From: Phil1 sp964546125
GTDB taxonomy: Bacteria; Bacillota; Clostridia; Christensenellales; CAG-138
Direction: 5' to 3'
DNA length: 7,893 bases
NCBI GenBank assembly: GCA_964546125.1
Contig: CAZJIS010000069.1
Span: forward strand, 1 to 7,893
This document shows, one piece after another, positions 1 through 6,205 of the stretch; the first letter of the stretch is position 1; each line of letters opens with the position of its first letter. Both the position numbers and the translations under genes were made by a program. The notes below the pieces were generated by a model, which searched no databases, was not told the origin of the DNA, and worked only from the letters and a program-made list of their open reading frames with translations.

Positions 1-2
1 TG

Positions 3-9
3 AAAGGAG
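3..9 (+). promoter_or_regulatory. Ribosome binding site of the small prepilin-like gene
   Basis: AAAGGAG lies 6 nt before the ATG at 16. This strong Shine-Dalgarno match supports the 46-codon ORF as a real gene despite its size. The promoter must lie upstream of the window. Confidence 0.75.
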
Positions 10-15
10 CCTGAC

Positions 16-156
16 ATGGAGAGAATCAAGCGCTTTATGAACAACGAGGGCGGGCAAACGATGCTCGAAGCCAGCACGGTGCTGGGCTTCGTGGCGGCGG
101 GTCTGTTGTTCGTGCTGTTCATCGTCAACATCGGCGGCTTGCTGCTGGGCGCGTAA
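16..156 (+). CDS. Very small type IV prepilin-like protein (putative Flp-type pilin)
   Basis: This 46-residue ORF begins MERIKRFMNN and ends GGLLLGA. Residues 1-13 form a short, basic, hydrophilic leader ending in Gly-Gly. Residues 14-18 are QTMLE, which puts a Glu at +5 after a G13/Q14 cleavage site, the class III (type IV prepilin) signature. Residues about 19-45 form one uninterrupted hydrophobic helix. The predicted mature peptide is only about 33 residues, shorter than typical Flp pilins, and it lacks the Tyr that usually follows the conserved Glu (here Glu-Ala). It sits directly ahead of the Tad genes, where the major pilin is commonly encoded, and is separated from them by a hairpin. 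I infer a pilin or pseudopilin exported and processed by a TadV-type peptidase not seen here. A small membrane accessory peptide is the alternative. The ORF itself is well supported by its ribosome binding site; the exact role is less certain. Confidence 0.72.
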   Translation: MERIKRFMNNEGGQTMLEASTVLGFVAAGLLFVLFIVNIGGLLLGA

Positions 157-189
157 CGTCTCTCCGGTCGGGAACCGAAAGGGATTGGC

Positions 190-240
190 GAGCCGCCCGC
201 GGGTGCCGCGCAAAAATGCGCGCGGCGCGGCGGGCGGCTC
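190..240 (+). terminator. Strong GC hairpin between the small pilin gene and tadE; leaky terminator or mRNA stabiliser
   Basis: GAGCCGCCCGC (190-200) pairs perfectly with GCGGGCGGCTC (230-240), giving 11 bp. A nested GCCGCGC (205-211) pairs with GCGCGGC (220-226), leaving an A-rich loop (212-219). Only three T follow the stem, so termination is probably incomplete. Such a structure after a small pilin gene would allow more pilin than machinery to be made. No other gene or convincing promoter is visible in 157-264. Confidence 0.65.
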
Positions 241-264
241 TTTCCATCAAGAAAAGAGGGTGCA

Positions 265-681
265 ATGAAGAAAAGCGGCAATATCAAAGCGCGCACCGGG
301 CGCGTGCGCAGGGGAGAATCGGGCCAGGCCATCGTGGAATTCGCCGTGGCGCTGCCCATCCTTTTGCTGCTGGTGTTCGGCATCATTGACTTTGGCTGGC
401 TGTTTTATAACAAAATGAGCGTCGAAAACGCGAGCCGCGAGGGTGCGCGCTATGCGATCGTCAACGCCGACAAAGGCACCGTCGCGGCGGAAGTCGCGGC
501 CCTCGCGCGGGAATACTGCCTGGGCAGCGCGGCCGACACGAGCGTTACCCTCGCCATCGCCGGCGATAACGCGACCGTGACGGTCGCCAAACAAGTAACC
601 GTGCTCACGCCGGTCGCCGGCATATTCGTGCAGGGGCAGAGCATGGAGATGACCTCCACCACCACCATGAGGATCAACTGA
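265..681 (+). CDS. tadE: TadE-like minor pilin / pseudopilin
   Basis: This 138-residue protein belongs to the TadE-like family, pseudopilins of the Tad pilus that sit in the cytoplasmic membrane with a periplasmic or extracellular C-terminal domain. A basic N-terminus (residues 1-16) leads to GESGQAIVEF at 17-26. It reads as a prepilin-type site: cleavage after Gly20, Gln21 at +1 and Glu25 at +5. A hydrophobic segment follows at about 27-48. ENASREGARYA at 54-64 matches the hallmark AsREGAR-type TadE motif. The rest (65-138) is a small, Thr/Val-rich, likely beta-strand domain with a single Cys85. The ATG at 265 is chosen because AGAGGG lies 4 nt upstream and it gives a basic prepilin leader. 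The stop overlaps the next ATG by one base (TGATG), so translation of cpaB is probably coupled. The leader resembles that of the 46-residue protein upstream, so both are probably substrates of one prepilin peptidase. Confidence 0.9.
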   Translation: MKKSGNIKARTGRVRRGESGQAIVEFAVALPILLLLVFGIIDFGWLFYNKMSVENASREGARYAIVNADKGTVAAEVAALAREYCLGSAADTSVTLAIAGDNATVTVAKQVTVLTPVAGIFVQGQSMEMTSTTTMRIN

Positions 682-1466
682 TGAAGAAGATTTATATTTT
701 TGCTTTGGTTCTGGCCATCGTCACGGGCGTCGCGGTCTATTCGTTCGGCCGTTCCATCGAAGCCAAGGCGACGCCCGAGGCCGTTCCGATGACCGCGGTC
801 GTCATGACCGTTACGGAAATTGAGGAGGGCGTGTTCATCACGGCCGATATGGTCGCCCTCAAGTCGATCCCCACGGCCTATGTCGTGAGCGGCGTCGCAA
901 CCTCGCTTGAGGATGTCGTGGGCAAGGTCAACATCTACCGCGCAATGGCAAACCAGCAGGTCGTGTTCAGCCAGCTCGGCTCCGATGAAAGCGCTTCCAT
1001 CCTCGCCGGCGGCAGGCTTTCCTACACGCTTGCGCAGGGCATGCGCGCCATGACCATTTACGTTTCGGAAATTACAGGCGTCGCGGGCTACGTCGCCCCC
1101 GGCGACCGCGTGGATATTGTGTTCAGCTATCATTTCATGCTGCCCGGCGCGGAGGCCGAGGGGGAAGAACCGGAAGAAATTGCGGTAGAATCCACGATGA
1201 TGATGCTCGAAAACATCAGGGTGCTCGAAGCGGGCGTCATCACGCAAAAGCTCACCGAGGCCGAGGGGGCGGAGAAAGCGGTTTACACCTCGCTCACCTT
1301 CGAGCTGAGCCCCGAGGACGCGTTGAAGCTTCAGTATGCCGTCACCTACGGCGAAATCTCGCTGGTTCTGCGCGCGCTCAACGATGAAGAGCTCGCCGCG
1401 CCCCCGATGGTCACGAATCTGGATATGATCGAAGAGCTTTCCAAGCGGATGCAGGAGGTGGAGTGA
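681..1466 (+). CDS. cpaB: Flp pilus assembly protein CpaB/RcpC (SAF domain)
   Basis: This 261-residue protein has an N-terminal membrane anchor or uncleaved signal at about 4-22 and then an extracytoplasmic part. A SAF-type domain spans about 37-97; its PNxAxxxG-like linker region is replaced by IEEGVFITADMVALKSIP. The RcpC/CpaB C-terminal region covers about 112-232. It carries the family hallmarks GMRAMTIYV (120-128), VAGYVAPGDRVDIVF (134-148) and SPEDALKLQYAVTYGEISLVLR (210-231), split here around Leu217. An acidic insert at about 157-170 is probably a surface loop. In diderm bacteria CpaB/RcpC works with the secretin. Here tadZ follows after a single base and no secretin is present, so the protein presumably acts at the membrane-wall interface; that role is inference. 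The family call is firm on the two conserved C-terminal motifs. Confidence 0.92.
   Translation: MKKIYIFALVLAIVTGVAVYSFGRSIEAKATPEAVPMTAVVMTVTEIEEGVFITADMVALKSIPTAYVVSGVATSLEDVVGKVNIYRAMANQQVVFSQLGSDESASILAGGRLSYTLAQGMRAMTIYVSEITGVAGYVAPGDRVDIVFSYHFMLPGAEAEGEEPEEIAVESTMMMLENIRVLEAGVITQKLTEAEGAEKAVYTSLTFELSPEDALKLQYAVTYGEISLVLRALNDEELAAPPMVTNLDMIEELSKRMQEVE
1453..1460 (+). promoter_or_regulatory. Consensus ribosome binding site for tadZ/cpaE
   Basis: AGGAGGTG lies inside the last codons of cpaB, 7 nt before the ATG at 1468. It fixes the tadZ start and couples it to cpaB. Confidence 0.85.
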
Positions 1467-1467
1467 G

Positions 1468-2592
1468 ATGGCGCAGCTCAAGGTTTTTATCATCAGCGAT
1501 AGCAAGGAAACGCGCTATAAGCTCAAATCCGCTTTCGAAACGCCGGATATCGCCATCGTCGGCTACGGCGACATCCAGCCGGCCAGCGCGCAAAAGGCGC
1601 TTGGCCTCGCGCCGGGCGTGGTGGCGCTGTGCTATGAGAACGAAACCGTGTTCGACCTTGCCGAGCGCATTTACCAGAACGTGCCGCACTGCGCGGTTGT
1701 GCTCGTTGCCGAGCGGCTCACCCTGCCGCTCATCCGCAAGGCTCAAAGCTGCGGCATCAGCCTGTGCGCTTCCCTTGAAGAAGATCCCGAGGCCATCCTC
1801 GACACGATCCGCCGCGCGGGGGCCTTAGGCAGCACGCGCGCCACGGGCGCGGGCCGCGCCATCAGCGGGGAATCGCATGTGGTGAGCGTCTATTCGCCAA
1901 AGGGCGGCACGGGGAAAACCACCGTGGCCGTCAACATCGCCTATGCGCTCGCGGCCGCGGGCAAAAAGGTCGCCATCATCGATTTGAGCCTCGATTGCGC
2001 CTGCGTCACGCTCTTCCTCGACATGCAGGCGAAGGACACGGTGGCGGAACTTAGCCAGGAGCGCGGCGTCCTCACGATGGAAACGCTCCGCTCCTATACC
2101 GTGCAGCACTACAGCGGGCTTACGGTGCTCGCCGGGCCCAACAGCCCCGAGGATGGGGAGTTCGTGCAGGCGCGCAGCATCGAGGCGGCCATCGCCGTGA
2201 TGCGCCCGTTCTTCGATTGCGTGGTGCTCGACCTCCCGGCCAACTTCGAGGAGCATACCCTCACGGCCCTTGAAAACAGCGACCAGGTGCTCATCGTCCT
2301 CCAGCCGGACATCGCCTCCGTCAAGGCCGCGCACACGACGGTGACGATCCTCAACTCCCTGCGCATGGCCGAAAAAGCGAAGTTCGTGTTCAATAAGAGC
2401 GCGCGGCACTCGTTCCTCGGCCCCAAGGATGTGAAAAAGGCGCTCGGGCGCGACCCCGATTATATTCTGCCCTATGACGATGAAACCGCCGATAAATGCC
2501 AGTGCATCGGCCGGCCCATCGTGGCCGAAGCCGCGCGCACACCGCTTGCGCGGCAGCTCAAAGCCATGGCCAGGGAGGTGCTTGCGCAATGA
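1468..2592 (+). CDS. cpaE: TadZ/CpaE-type pilus localisation ATPase (pseudo-receiver plus ParA/MinD-like domain)
   Basis: This 374-residue cytoplasmic protein has two parts. Residues 1-118 fold like a response-regulator receiver: the first strand is LKVFIIS (4-10), with acidic D11. The strand that should end in the phospho-acceptor Asp reads GVVALCYE (50-57), so no Asp is present and phosphorylation is unlikely. Residues 119-135 are a Gly/Ala/Arg linker. Residues 136-374 are a ParA/MinD/SIMIBI ATPase: deviant Walker A KGGTGKTT at 145-152 with both Lys145 and Lys150, a Walker A'-like segment IDLSLDCAC (171-179) and Walker B CVVLDLP (251-257). In characterised Tad systems TadZ/CpaE places the machine in the cell, often at a pole. 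The usual DLDLQFGD-like segment is altered here to DLSLDCAC, and a second Cys-x-Cys occurs at 344-346. The stop overlaps the tadA start by 4 nt (ATGA). Confidence 0.92.
   Translation: MAQLKVFIISDSKETRYKLKSAFETPDIAIVGYGDIQPASAQKALGLAPGVVALCYENETVFDLAERIYQNVPHCAVVLVAERLTLPLIRKAQSCGISLCASLEEDPEAILDTIRRAGALGSTRATGAGRAISGESHVVSVYSPKGGTGKTTVAVNIAYALAAAGKKVAIIDLSLDCACVTLFLDMQAKDTVAELSQERGVLTMETLRSYTVQHYSGLTVLAGPNSPEDGEFVQARSIEAAIAVMRPFFDCVVLDLPANFEEHTLTALENSDQVLIVLQPDIASVKAAHTTVTILNSLRMAEKAKFVFNKSARHSFLGPKDVKKALGRDPDYILPYDDETADKCQCIGRPIVAEAARTPLARQLKAMAREVLAQ
2572..2580 (+). promoter_or_regulatory. Ribosome binding site that decides the tadA/cpaF start
   Basis: AGGGAGGTG ends 8 nt before the ATG at 2589. 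This favours 2589 over an in-frame ATG at 2496, which would overlap tadZ by almost 100 nt and add a 31-residue, His/Arg/Ala-rich tail unlike the family. Confidence 0.85.
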
Positions 2593-3944
2593 GCCTCGCG
2601 GAGCGATTGAATAAAAACGAGGCCATCCGCGCGGCCACGTTCGACGCGCCCGTTCGGGAGATCCCTCTCGAAACGCCGACGCCCGCCGTGGACCCTAAGA
2701 GAGAACAGCACAACGTCATCGCCGAACGCGTGCGAAGGAGCGTGATCGACCGTCTCCACGACAAGGACAGCGACCCGAGCGATGCGGATGTTAAGAGCGC
2801 CATCGATGAGATACTTATCGAATACGCGGATGTCATCAACCGCACCGAACGCGCGAAATTTTCGGAAGATTTATTCAACGAAGTCATGGGCCTCGGCCCG
2901 CTCGAGCAATTGCTGCGCGACCCGGACATCACCGAGGTTATGGTCAACGGCCCGCGGCAGGTCTTTGTGGAGCGCGCCGGTAAAATAACGCTTGCGGATG
3001 TGACCTTTCGCGACGACAGTCACGTCATGCAGATCATCGAGAAGATCGTCAACGCCATGGGCCGCCATGTGGATGAAGCAAGCCCCATGGTGGATGCGCG
3101 CCTTAAGGATGGCTCGCGCGTGAACATCATCATCCCCCCGCTCTCGCTCGTAGGGCCGGTGATCACGATCCGCAAATTCTCAAAAAAGCCGTTCACCGTC
3201 AACGATCTCATCGGCTTTGGCAGCCTCACGCCGCGCATGGCCAACTTCCTTGAAGCCTGCGTTAAGGGCAACCTGAACATGATGGTTTCGGGCGGCACGG
3301 GCAGCGGCAAAACGACGCTTTTGAACGTTCTTTCGAGCTTCATCCCCGATGGGCAGCGCATTGTCACCCTTGAGGACGCGGCGGAGCTTCAGCTCAACCA
3401 GGAGCATGTCGTCACGCTCGAAAGCCGCCCGGCCAACATGGAGGGCCGGGGCGAAATCGCCATCCGCGACCTTGTCAAAAACGCCCTGCGCATGAGGCCG
3501 GACCGCATCATCGTCGGCGAAGTGCGCGGCGCGGAGGCGCTCGATATGCTCCAGGCGATGAACACCGGCCACGACGGCTCGCTTTCAACCGCGCACGCCA
3601 ACTCCCCGCGCGACGTCATCGCGAGGCTTGAAACGATGGTCATGATGACCGGGGCGGAAATGCCCATGGTCGCCATCCGAAACCAAATCGCCTCGGCGCT
3701 CGATATCGTCGTCCAGCAATCCCGCTTGCGGGATGGCACGCGCCGCATCACCTCCATTTCGGAGATCACCGGCATGGAGAGCGACACTGTTTCAATGCAG
3801 GATATTTTCGTTTATGAAACCGACGGCTCGCGGGATGCGCAGGGGCGCTTCAACGGGCGTTTCCGCGCGACGGGCATCCGTCCGCGCTGCATACAGAAAA
3901 TCCGCTCGAACGGCGTGGCCGTCAATGAAGAGTGGTTTGACTGA
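2589..3944 (+). CDS. cpaF: TadA/CpaF secretion ATPase of the Tad pilus
   Basis: This 451-residue cytoplasmic hexameric motor ATPase of the type II/IV secretion VirB11-like family would power pilin assembly at the TadB/TadC platform. All core motifs are present: Walker A GGTGSGKTT (235-243, Lys241), Asp box RIVTLEDAAEL (257-267), Walker B RPDRIIVGEVRG (303-314, Glu311) and His box TGHDGSLSTAHANSP (326-340, His328 and His336). The N-terminal domain carries the expected GLGPLEQLLRDPDITEVMVNG (101-121, broken after Asn120) and DARLKDGSRVNI (169-180). The N-terminal 60 residues are variable and charged, normal for the family, and total length is typical. The start at 2589 is set by its ribosome binding site and by the ATGA overlap with tadZ. 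No key residue is missing, so it should be an active ATPase. Possible archaeal-pilus-like relatives exist, but the neighbours make TadA the clear choice. Confidence 0.97.
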   Translation: MSLAERLNKNEAIRAATFDAPVREIPLETPTPAVDPKREQHNVIAERVRRSVIDRLHDKDSDPSDADVKSAIDEILIEYADVINRTERAKFSEDLFNEVMGLGPLEQLLRDPDITEVMVNGPRQVFVERAGKITLADVTFRDDSHVMQIIEKIVNAMGRHVDEASPMVDARLKDGSRVNIIIPPLSLVGPVITIRKFSKKPFTVNDLIGFGSLTPRMANFLEACVKGNLNMMVSGGTGSGKTTLLNVLSSFIPDGQRIVTLEDAAELQLNQEHVVTLESRPANMEGRGEIAIRDLVKNALRMRPDRIIVGEVRGAEALDMLQAMNTGHDGSLSTAHANSPRDVIARLETMVMMTGAEMPMVAIRNQIASALDIVVQQSRLRDGTRRITSISEITGMESDTVSMQDIFVYETDGSRDAQGRFNGRFRATGIRPRCIQKIRSNGVAVNEEWFD

Positions 3945-3953
3945 GGGGTTTAG

Positions 3954-4883
3954 ATGGAACTGCTGTTTTTCGTCATCGCCGCATCGCTTTTCATGTTCAC
4001 GGTTTTCGTGGGCGTGCTGCGGTGCGCCTACGCCAACCGCCTCACCGTGGAAAAACGCCTTGCGGTATTCGAGCGCAAAGAGCAAAAGGATGAAATCCGC
4101 CGCCGCGTGCGCGATTCGCGCAGGCGCATGCCCATCAAAATCTCCCAGTTGCTGCGCGATCAGCTCACGAGCGCCGGCATCCCCATGCGCGCCGAGGAAT
4201 TCATGGGCGCTTGGGTTTTGCTCGCGCTTTTGCCCTCCATGGGCGCGGCGCTTTTGGGCGCGCGCTTTTTCGTGTGCATGCTGCTCGCCCTAATCGGCCT
4301 CGTTCTGCCTCCGCTGTATGTCAAGCATTCGCGCGGCAAGCGCGTCAGGGCGTTTGAAGCGCAGCTGGCCGACGCGGTCACCAGCATGAGCAACTGCCTC
4401 AAATCCGGCCTCACGTTCCAGCAGGGCATGCTCAGCATCGCCGATCAAATGCCCGAGCCCGTTGCGGGCGAATTCGGGCGCACGATCCGCGAGGTGCAGC
4501 TTGGCAACACCATGGAAGCCGCGCTCAATAACTTCACACGCCGCATGCCAAGCCCGGACCTCAAGCTCATGGTCACGGCGATCCTCATCTCCCAGCAGGT
4601 TGGCGGCAGCTTGAGCGAGGTGATGGACAGCATCGCCCAAACCATTTACGACAGAATCCGCGTCAAAAACGACGTGCGCACGCTCACCTCGCAGGGCCGC
4701 ATGTCCGGCTTTGTAATCGGCGGGCTGCCGATCGCCATCGCCCTGATTTTGTCGGTGATCAATCCCGGTTACATGGATTTCTTTTTCAAGGAAGAGGTGG
4801 GCAAGATTTTGCTCGGCGTCGCCGTCGGCATGGAGACCTTCGGATTCCTTGTCATTCGCAAGATCATCACCGTCAAATATTAA
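3954..4883 (+). CDS. tadB: TadB, inner-membrane platform protein (T2SS GspF-like domain)
   Basis: This 309-residue integral membrane protein would form the pilus assembly platform with TadC and receive the force of the TadA ATPase. Hydrophobic segments lie at about 3-24, 85-101 and 104-124, then 251-270 and 284-301. Between them, a cytoplasmic T2SSF domain (about 134-245) carries FEAQLADAVTSMSNCLKSG (134-152) and QQVGGSLSEVMDSIAQTIYD (214-233), which are typical of TadB. A highly basic cytoplasmic stretch at 41-63 precedes the second membrane segment. The start has GAGGGG 5 nt upstream, overlapping the end of cpaF. An upstream ATG in another frame is a shadow. The gene is complete and regular for the family. 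Confidence 0.93.
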   Translation: MELLFFVIAASLFMFTVFVGVLRCAYANRLTVEKRLAVFERKEQKDEIRRRVRDSRRRMPIKISQLLRDQLTSAGIPMRAEEFMGAWVLLALLPSMGAALLGARFFVCMLLALIGLVLPPLYVKHSRGKRVRAFEAQLADAVTSMSNCLKSGLTFQQGMLSIADQMPEPVAGEFGRTIREVQLGNTMEAALNNFTRRMPSPDLKLMVTAILISQQVGGSLSEVMDSIAQTIYDRIRVKNDVRTLTSQGRMSGFVIGGLPIAIALILSVINPGYMDFFFKEEVGKILLGVAVGMETFGFLVIRKIITVKY

Positions 4884-4885
4884 AG

Positions 4886-4892
4886 AAGGAGG
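4886..4892 (+). promoter_or_regulatory. Ribosome binding site that decides the tadC start
   Basis: AAGGAGG lies 7 nt before the ATG at 4900, immediately after the tadB stop (TAA, 4881-4883). It favours 4900 over an in-frame ATG at 4849 that lies inside tadB and has no comparable site. Confidence 0.85.
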
Positions 4893-4899
4893 GGCGTTT

Positions 4900-5829
4900 A
4901 TGGAATTTTTAGCAATCTGCTCGGCGGCGTTCATGTTCACGCTGGTGCTTTGCGCGCTCGACGCCCCTTTGGGCAAGCAAAAGGCCAAACACCGGCGCGT
5001 GCGCAGCGTGGCGGAATCCGGCATGCACAGCTTTGACGAACTCGAGGGCAGCATATTCGAGCGCATACTCGGCCCCGTTTTGCGAAAGCTGCGCCAGCGG
5101 GCGGCCGCCCGCAGGGCAAAATATGCGGGCAAGAGCGGCCGCCGCAGCGCCGCCGAGGAGAAGATGGAAAAAAGCCTGCGCGCGGCGGGCATTTATATGG
5201 AGCCGTCGATGTTCACGTTCATCAAGATTATGGTCTTGGTGGGCGCGACGCTCATTACCCTGCTCCTTTCCTCCCACATGGCGGCCGAGGCGGAAATCAA
5301 GCTTCTCGTCGTGCTCGGCGTCGCCATCGTCGCCGTGCTCGCGCCCGATTATGTGGTGCGCTTCATCGCGCGCGCCCGGCAGGATTCAATGAAAAAGCAG
5401 CTGCCGGATATGATGGATATTCTAAGCGTCAGCATCGACGCGGGCCTTGGCTTTGACGCGGCGCTCAAGCGCGCGCTCGATAAATTCACCGGCGCTTTGA
5501 AAGAGGAGCTCACGGTAGCCTCGATGGAGATCGCCATGGGCAAGCCCCGGCGGGATGCGCTTTCCGACATGGCCGAGCGCACCGATATCACCGAGCTTCG
5601 CATCCTCGTCGCCGCCATCACGCAGAGCGAGCAGATGGGAACGCCCATCAAGAACGTGCTCAAAACGCAAAGCGCGCAGCTTCGCGCCAACCGCAAGCAG
5701 GCCGCGCAGGAAAAGGGCATGAAAGCGCCCGTCAAGATGATGCTGCCGATGGTGGCGTTCATCTTCCCGGTGCTCTTGATCATCCTCATGGGGCCGACCG
5801 TAATGAACATCGTCGGCGTGTTCGGTTGA
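4900..5829 (+). CDS. tadC: TadC, inner-membrane platform protein (T2SS GspF-like domain)
   Basis: This 309-residue integral membrane protein pairs with TadB. Hydrophobic segments lie at about 3-20, 107-125, 133-156 and 281-307. A long basic cytoplasmic region (about 25-95) includes the Arg/Ala-rich stretch 62-82. The T2SSF domain (about 167-278) has KQLPDMMDILSVSIDAGLGF (166-185), AMGKPRRDALSDMAERT (212-228) and a QSEQMGTPI element (242-250), which are diagnostic of TadC-type F proteins. The Gly-x-Pro-rich end KAPVKMMLPMVAFIFP (275-290) is also characteristic. The start at 4900 is set by a consensus ribosome binding site and gives a normal N-terminal membrane segment. It happens to be the same length as TadB, in line with the two being ancient paralogues. 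The DUF192 gene begins 10 nt after its stop. Confidence 0.93.
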   Translation: MEFLAICSAAFMFTLVLCALDAPLGKQKAKHRRVRSVAESGMHSFDELEGSIFERILGPVLRKLRQRAAARRAKYAGKSGRRSAAEEKMEKSLRAAGIYMEPSMFTFIKIMVLVGATLITLLLSSHMAAEAEIKLLVVLGVAIVAVLAPDYVVRFIARARQDSMKKQLPDMMDILSVSIDAGLGFDAALKRALDKFTGALKEELTVASMEIAMGKPRRDALSDMAERTDITELRILVAAITQSEQMGTPIKNVLKTQSAQLRANRKQAAQEKGMKAPVKMMLPMVAFIFPVLLIILMGPTVMNIVGVFG

Positions 5830-5839
5830 GGGAAGCACA

Positions 5840-6205
5840 ATGAAGCGCGTGCAGGTAATCATAAACGGGCGGCCGGCCGCCAAGGCGGATGTTGCCGATA
5901 CATTTTTCACCCGCTTCCGGGGTTTGATGGGCCGCTCGCCCATCGAGCGGGGCATGTGGATCGTACCGTGCGCGGATATCCACACGTTCTTCATGAAAGA
6001 GGAGATCGACGTCGTTTTCCTCTCAAAACAGGGCGAGGCGCTAAAGATCGTCGAGGCGATGCCAAAGAACAGAATGAGCGGCGCAATCCGGGGCGCGCAT
6101 TCGGTGCTGGAGTTGCCGGCCCACACGCTCAGGGAGCAAAATTGCTTGGATGTCAACACGATTGCATTCGTGGAGGAGGAAGAGGATGACCGATCGAATC
6201 GATGA
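5840..6205 (+). CDS. DUF192 family protein in the Tad operon
   Basis: This 121-residue protein matches the DUF192/COG1430 family of unknown function. The family motifs are visible in order: FTRFRGLMGR (23-32), GMW (38-40), CADIHTFFMKEEIDVVFL (44-61, with Cys44, His48, Met52 and Asp57), and VLELPAH (89-95), where the family usually has Gly in place of His95. It ends with an acidic tail EEEEDDRSNR. Many DUF192 proteins carry an export signal; this one does not, as the N-terminus MKRVQVIING starts straight into the domain, so it is probably cytoplasmic. GAGGGAAG overlapping the tadC stop provides the ribosome binding site. Its 3' end overlaps the next gene by 20 nt in another frame. The context suggests a role in pilus biogenesis or surface regulation, but no biochemical activity can be assigned from the sequence. 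Confidence 0.88.
   Translation: MKRVQVIINGRPAAKADVADTFFTRFRGLMGRSPIERGMWIVPCADIHTFFMKEEIDVVFLSKQGEALKIVEAMPKNRMSGAIRGAHSVLELPAHTLREQNCLDVNTIAFVEEEEDDRSNR
6174..6180 (+). promoter_or_regulatory. Ribosome binding site that decides the start of the DivIVA-like gene
   Basis: AGGAGGA lies 5 nt before the ATG at 6186, inside the end of the DUF192 gene (it also encodes part of that protein's Glu run). It favours 6186 over an in-frame ATG at 6150. Confidence 0.8.

Noticed and set aside
1..3. TGA at the window edge as the stop of an upstream gene
   Set aside because: It could be a stop codon coupled to the small pilin gene, but there is no sequence upstream to support it.
450..1505. Long open frame on the minus strand (351 codons) opposite tadE and cpaB
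   Set aside because: It lies opposite two clear family members, has His/Arg/Asp-rich composition typical of the antisense of GC-rich genes, and shows no recognisable domain.
2496..2588. Upstream in-frame extension of cpaF
   Set aside because: The added 31 residues overlap tadZ and are unlike the family; the ribosome binding site at 2572-2580 points to ATG 2589.
4290..5192. 300-codon open frame on the minus strand opposite tadB and tadC
   Set aside because: It is a shadow of GC-rich coding sequence; TadB and TadC on the + strand have clear family motifs and ribosome binding sites.
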